From NCBI GenBank assembly GCA_942490985.1, contig CALNYW010000001.1, forward strand, positions 413,108 through 477,107: a stretch of 64,000 bases of DNA, given 5' to 3'. Numbering within the stretch: the first letter of the stretch is position 1; the number at the start of each line of letters is the position of its first letter. Both the position numbers and the translations under genes were made by a program. Below the pieces are notes generated by a model. It searched no databases and was not told the DNA's origin. It worked only from the letters and a program-made list of their open reading frames with translations. The DNA comes from Thiosocius sp942490985 (GTDB lineage Bacteria; Pseudomonadota; Gammaproteobacteria; Chromatiales; Chromatiaceae). Shown here in pieces: positions 60,840 through 64,000 of the stretch.

Positions 60840-62255
60840 TCATGGCTCCCGCGGCCCCACCATCTGTGCAGGCACTACCCAGCGGTCGAACTGCTCGGCG
60901 CTCACGTCGCCGAGCGCCAGCGCGGCCGCTCGCAGGCTGGAGCCATCGGCGTGTGCGCGCCTGGCAATGCGGGCCGCCTTTTCGTAGCCGATATGCGGCG
61001 TCAGTGCAGTAACCAGCATCAGCGACTGCTCGACCAGCTCGGCAATGCGGTCCCGGCGTGCCACGATGCCGCGCACACAGTGCGCTTCGAAGCTCGCCAT
61101 GCCGTCCGCGAGCAGGCGCACGCTCTGCAGGAGGTTGTGGGCGATCAGCGGCTTGTAGACATTCAGCTCGAAGTTGCCCGAAGCGCCACCGATGCCGATC
61201 GCGACATCGTTGCCCATCACTTGGGCAGCCAACATGGTGAGCGCCTCGCATTGTGTCGGATTAACCTTGCCAGGCATGATCGAGCTGCCGGGTTCGTTGG
61301 CGGGAAGTTCGACTTCACCGAGGCCGCTGCGCGGTCCTGAGGCCAGCCAGCGAATATCGTTGGCAATCTTGGTGAGCACCACTGCGAGGGTCCGCAGGGT
61401 GCCGTGGGCCGAGACCATGGCGTCGTGGCTCGCGATTGCCGCGAACTTGTTGGGCGCGCTTTCGAAGCCGAGTCCGGTGCGCGACGCCAGGTCGGCGGCA
61501 ACGCGGGCGCCGAACTCAGGGTGCGTGTTGAGGCCGGTGCCGACTGCCGTGCCACCCACCGCGAGCAGGCAAAGACCGCTCAGGCTCGCCTGCAAAGCAG
61601 GACGAATCTGTTCGAGTTGGGCCGCGTAGCCGGAAAACTCCTGCCCCAAGGTGAGTGGCGTGGCGTCTTGCAGGTGAGTGCGGCCGATCTTGACGATGTC
61701 GGCAAAGGCCCGCGCCTTGTTGTCGAGCGCAGCGCGCAGCGCATCGTGCGCCGGCAGCAACCGCGCGGACACCGCACGCGCCGCGGCAAGATGCATCGCC
61801 GTGGGGAAGATGTCATTTGATGACTGCCCAAGGTTGACGTCGTCATTGGGGTGAATCAGCCGGTCCTCGCCACGCGGGCCGCCCAGCAACTCGGACGCCC
61901 GGTTGGCCAGGACCTCGTTGACGTTCATGTTGGTCTGGGTCCCGGAGCCGGTCTGCCAAACCGACAGTGGGAACTCATCCGCATGCAGCCCGCTGATCAC
62001 TTCGTTGGCTGCGATCACAATTGCCTCGGCCTTGTCTGCGGCGAGCGGGCCAAGCTCCGCGTTGACGCGAGCACAAGCGGCCTTGGTCTCCACCAGGGCA
62101 AGGATCAATTCGGGAGGCATGCGTTCGGTGGATATGGCGAAGTGCGCCAGCGAGCGCTGCGTCTGCGCGCCCCACAGACGCGTCGCAGGCACCTCTACGG
62201 TACCCAGTGAATCGCGTTCGGTGCGAGTCTCGCCTATGCCTTCAGTGCGAACCAT
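60840..62255 (-). CDS. fumC: Class II fumarate hydratase
   Basis: 471-aa iron-independent fumarase (fumarate to malate, TCA cycle). SVWQTGSGTQTNMNVNEVLA, the catalytic region IGRTHLQDATPLTLGQEFSG and the superfamily signature GSSIMPGKVNPTQCEA are intact; length is normal. The ATG overlaps the DUF2789 stop by 14 bp, indicating a two-gene operon. Confidence 0.95.
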   Translation of the reverse strand: MVRTEGIGETRTERDSLGTVEVPATRLWGAQTQRSLAHFAISTERMPPELILALVETKAACARVNAELGPLAADKAEAIVIAANEVISGLHADEFPLSVWQTGSGTQTNMNVNEVLANRASELLGGPRGEDRLIHPNDDVNLGQSSNDIFPTAMHLAAARAVSARLLPAHDALRAALDNKARAFADIVKIGRTHLQDATPLTLGQEFSGYAAQLEQIRPALQASLSGLCLLAVGGTAVGTGLNTHPEFGARVAADLASRTGLGFESAPNKFAAIASHDAMVSAHGTLRTLAVVLTKIANDIRWLASGPRSGLGEVELPANEPGSSIMPGKVNPTQCEALTMLAAQVMGNDVAIGIGGASGNFELNVYKPLIAHNLLQSVRLLADGMASFEAHCVRGIVARRDRIAELVEQSLMLVTALTPHIGYEKAARIARRAHADGSSLRAAALALGDVSAEQFDRWVVPAQMVGPREP

Positions 62256-62481
62256 GCAGGTCGACGTTCAATGCGTCGATGACGGCGGCCCAGTCGGCAT
62301 CTTCAAGCGCCTCCTCGCGCAGGAAGGCGGCTTGGGAGGGCGTCCAAAACGGCGCATCGGGTAACGACGTGCTTTCAGGCAGCGGCCCGTGAGTCTCGAT
62401 GAAGCGCGCGATTCCCGCCTCGTCGCTGGGCAGGCCGAGCTGCGCGAAGAGATTGCCCAAGGTGTGGACTGGACTTTCCAT
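62242..62481 (-). CDS. DUF2789 family protein
   Basis: 79-aa small acidic protein: MESPVHTLGNLFAQLGLPSD, FIETHGPLPESTSLPDAPFW and TPSQAAFLREEALEDADWAA match DUF2789, a proteobacterial family of unknown function. GAGGCAG precedes the ATG at 62481. Transcribed ahead of fumC. Spacer 62482-62699 shows no gene. Confidence 0.78.
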   Translation of the reverse strand: MESPVHTLGNLFAQLGLPSDEAGIARFIETHGPLPESTSLPDAPFWTPSQAAFLREEALEDADWAAVIDALNVDLHGSH

Positions 62482-62699
62482 AATCTGCCTCAACTCAGTA
62501 AGCACCAGGATCCGGACGCTGTCCGGCGCGAGGCGGTTCCGATGCGTTGGCACTCGTTCAGCGTCTTGGCCAAACGCAGCAATTTCAGGCCTCCGACCAG
62601 CACAATCCCTACAAAAAGAATAATGGCACAACCGCGACGCATTTGTAGCGTAACCGCCTTCGGCATGAACAGGAATTTGTTTGCGATCTTCGTTACTGC

Positions 62700-63401
62700 C
62701 TAACCCATGATCCGGGCGTAGGTGGCCCTGTCGACGGCATAGCACCCACAGGATGCCGCTTCGAGGCCGCTGCGGTCGAGAATCGTGATGTCACCGCGGC
62801 GATAGCTGATCAAGTTGCGCGTCTGCAGTGCCCCGGCGGCCTTGGTAACGCCCACGCGGCGTACACCCAGCATGAAGGCGAGGAATTCGTGGGTGACGCG
62901 AAACCCGTCCGCGTGCGCCCGGTCGTGGGTCATCAGCAGCCAGCGCGCGAGACGCGCCTCGACCTGATGAAAATGGGTGCAGGCCGCGGTCTGCGCGATC
63001 TGGCTCAGCAGTACGTAGAGATAGCGCTTCATCACGCGTTCCAGTGAACGGCTTTGTCCAAGTTCGCGGCGAAACCGCGCCTTTGTCATGCGCAGCGCCG
63101 TTCCTTCGCCCTGCACCAGGGCATGCAGGGCGGTGTCTACGCCGAGGATCAGCGAGATTCCGAGCATGCCCTCGTTACCGACCAATCCCACTTCCAGTGT
63201 CGTGCCCATGTCGGTGGGGGTGGTCAGGGAAATGAAACTCTCGGTGGGAAAGTAGACATGGCGAATGCGCTCACCGGGTTCGGCCAGGACCATGCCCATC
63301 GGCAGATCGACCGGCTCGCAGCCTGCCACAATACGCTGACGGTCTTTGCGCGGCAGAGAGATCAGCAGCCGATTGCCGACTGCAGCCTGGGTGGGTGGCA
63401 T
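62700..63401 (-). CDS. Crp/Fnr-family transcriptional regulator, copy C
   Basis: 233-aa close paralogue of the regulator at 23.3 kb: GERIRHVYFPTESFISLTTP, VGNEGMLGISLILGV, ERVMKRYLYVLLSQIAQTAA and THEFLAFMLGVRRVGVTKAA. The C-terminal Cys set ASCGCYA is kept. AGGAGAG lies before the ATG at 63401. With the fragment at 60.4 kb the window holds three members of this subfamily plus the more distant B. Confidence 0.87.
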   Translation of the reverse strand: MPPTQAAVGNRLLISLPRKDRQRIVAGCEPVDLPMGMVLAEPGERIRHVYFPTESFISLTTPTDMGTTLEVGLVGNEGMLGISLILGVDTALHALVQGEGTALRMTKARFRRELGQSRSLERVMKRYLYVLLSQIAQTAACTHFHQVEARLARWLLMTHDRAHADGFRVTHEFLAFMLGVRRVGVTKAAGALQTRNLISYRRGDITILDRSGLEAASCGCYAVDRATYARIMG

Positions 63402-63810
63402 GGATACTCTCCTGGTGGTGAGATCCGGCAAGCAGCAACTGCAATGGCTTCGCGTAAGTCCCGCTGTCGGATGCCGACCCAAGGCGCGTGACGCCGCCGG
63501 CATGATGAATTATCAACATGCGGCAATGTCCGGCGCACGTCGGGGCGGTAGCGTACATAGGAGGCCAGCGATGCAAGTATGCGTGTCGCGTGGACAAGAG
63601 CAAGCCGGGCGCATGGAACAGCGGCGATGGCGGCAGCAAAGCAGCTGCGCCTATGTGCGCAAGCGAACAGAAAGCAAGTCACGCAGGTCGTAGGTTTGGA
63701 ATTGAAACGGGGACGGGACCGATGGTTACAGGTGCACTGCGCACCTGTCCTCGCCGGGGCGCTATTGCGCTATGTTTCCAGGGACAGTCTCTGACGTGGG
63801 AGAAGCAACG
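63402..63810. other. Intergenic region without recognisable gene
   Basis: A 409-bp spacer between two divergent genes (regulator C and the methyltransferase). Short frames have no family resemblance. Promoters of both genes should lie here. Confidence 0.5.
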
Positions 63811-64000
63811 ATGGACGTTCACACCGTAACCGCATCGGCGACGATCCACGATCGGATACTGCGCCGGATACAGAGGCACCTGGCCGGCCGTGTCCGGTTC
63901 CCGTTCGAGATTCGGTTATGGGGTGATCATACGTATCGCTTCGGAGACGGCGAGCCTGCGGTAGAGATCGTGGTGCACGACCGCAATGGCCTGGCCGCCC
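63811..64000 (+). CDS. Cyclopropane-fatty-acyl-phospholipid synthase-like methyltransferase, 3-prime truncated by window edge
   Basis: The first 63 codons of a protein beginning MDVHTVTASATIHDRILRRI, then FEIRLWGDHTYRFGDGEPAV. This is the N-terminal lipid-binding-type domain found before the SAM methyltransferase part of Cfa-family enzymes. GGGAGAAG lies before the ATG. The catalytic domain is beyond the window, so the exact reaction is open. Confidence 0.6.
   Translation, partial: MDVHTVTASATIHDRILRRIQRHLAGRVRFPFEIRLWGDHTYRFGDGEPAVEIVVHDRNGLAA

Noticed and set aside
1..64000. CRISPR arrays
   Set aside because: No series of short direct repeats with regular unique spacers is seen; the repeats found are dispersed and gene-separating.

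Overview
The window reads as a gammaproteobacterial chromosome, most likely from a purple sulfur bacterium of the Chromatiales. The lineage signals are a group 3d-type (HoxH) hydrogenase with its protease, a BciA-type divinyl chlorophyllide 8-vinyl reductase (a bacteriochlorophyll biosynthesis enzyme), a persulfide dioxygenase and GC-rich codon use. The phototroph call rests mainly on bciA and is an inference.

Layout. 1-2.6 kb: end of a Hox hydrogenase locus and bciA. 2.6-5.8 kb: envelope and secreted proteins of unknown role, with a MITE-like element with 23-bp terminal inverted repeats at 4622-4887. 6.1-13.6 kb: alanine dehydrogenase, a YbbAP-type ABC exporter, a HipBA toxin-antitoxin pair and a DUF1488 protein. 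13.7-22.6 kb: one giant cyclic beta-1,2-glucan synthase gene. 22.7-25.5 kb: DUF1840 protein, two Crp/Fnr-like regulators and a secreted GYQQGYPGPM-repeat protein. 26.3-32.1 kb: transglutaminase-like protein, then a zinc locus with a candidate Zur box, a broken DUF1826 gene, the tail of a Fur/Zur regulator and an intact zrg-type operon (His-rich DUF2796 protein, ABC ATPase, permease, DUF3299 lipoprotein).

32.4-41.9 kb: persulfide dioxygenase, the C-terminal scrap of an MscS channel, then a compact minus-strand run of six genes with four heme-enzyme-like proteins (alpha-dioxygenase/cyclooxygenase-like peroxidase, two catalase-like proteins, DyP-type peroxidase) plus two proteins I do not recognise. 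I consider this the best candidate for an undescribed system, possibly lipid oxygenation (oxylipin-like) chemistry. 42.6-45.1 kb: a FecR-domain lipoprotein overlapping a TIR-CHASE2 membrane protein, an unusual receptor-like pair.

45.2-63.4 kb is accessory and eroded. It carries VapBC-, FitAB- and ParDE-like toxin-antitoxin modules, an AbiEii remnant, and an IS3 scrap. It also carries a CpxRA/CpxP envelope-stress locus with two exact CpxR boxes, and an arsenic island (arsR, truncated ACR3, GAPDH, ArsJ, permease, thioredoxin-fold protein, GDCCVxC protein). Four copies of a repeat whose core looks like the 3-prime end of tmRNA (an attachment-site sequence) sit beside the toxin-antitoxin modules, and two copies of a tRNA-3-prime-end-like repeat with a shared terminator occur at 32.2 and 58.7 kb. 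No integrase gene is present. The window ends with an HlyIII-like protein, a second DUF1840 copy with a decayed Crp gene, fumC with a DUF2789 gene, another Crp/Fnr regulator and the start of a cyclopropane-synthase-like methyltransferase.
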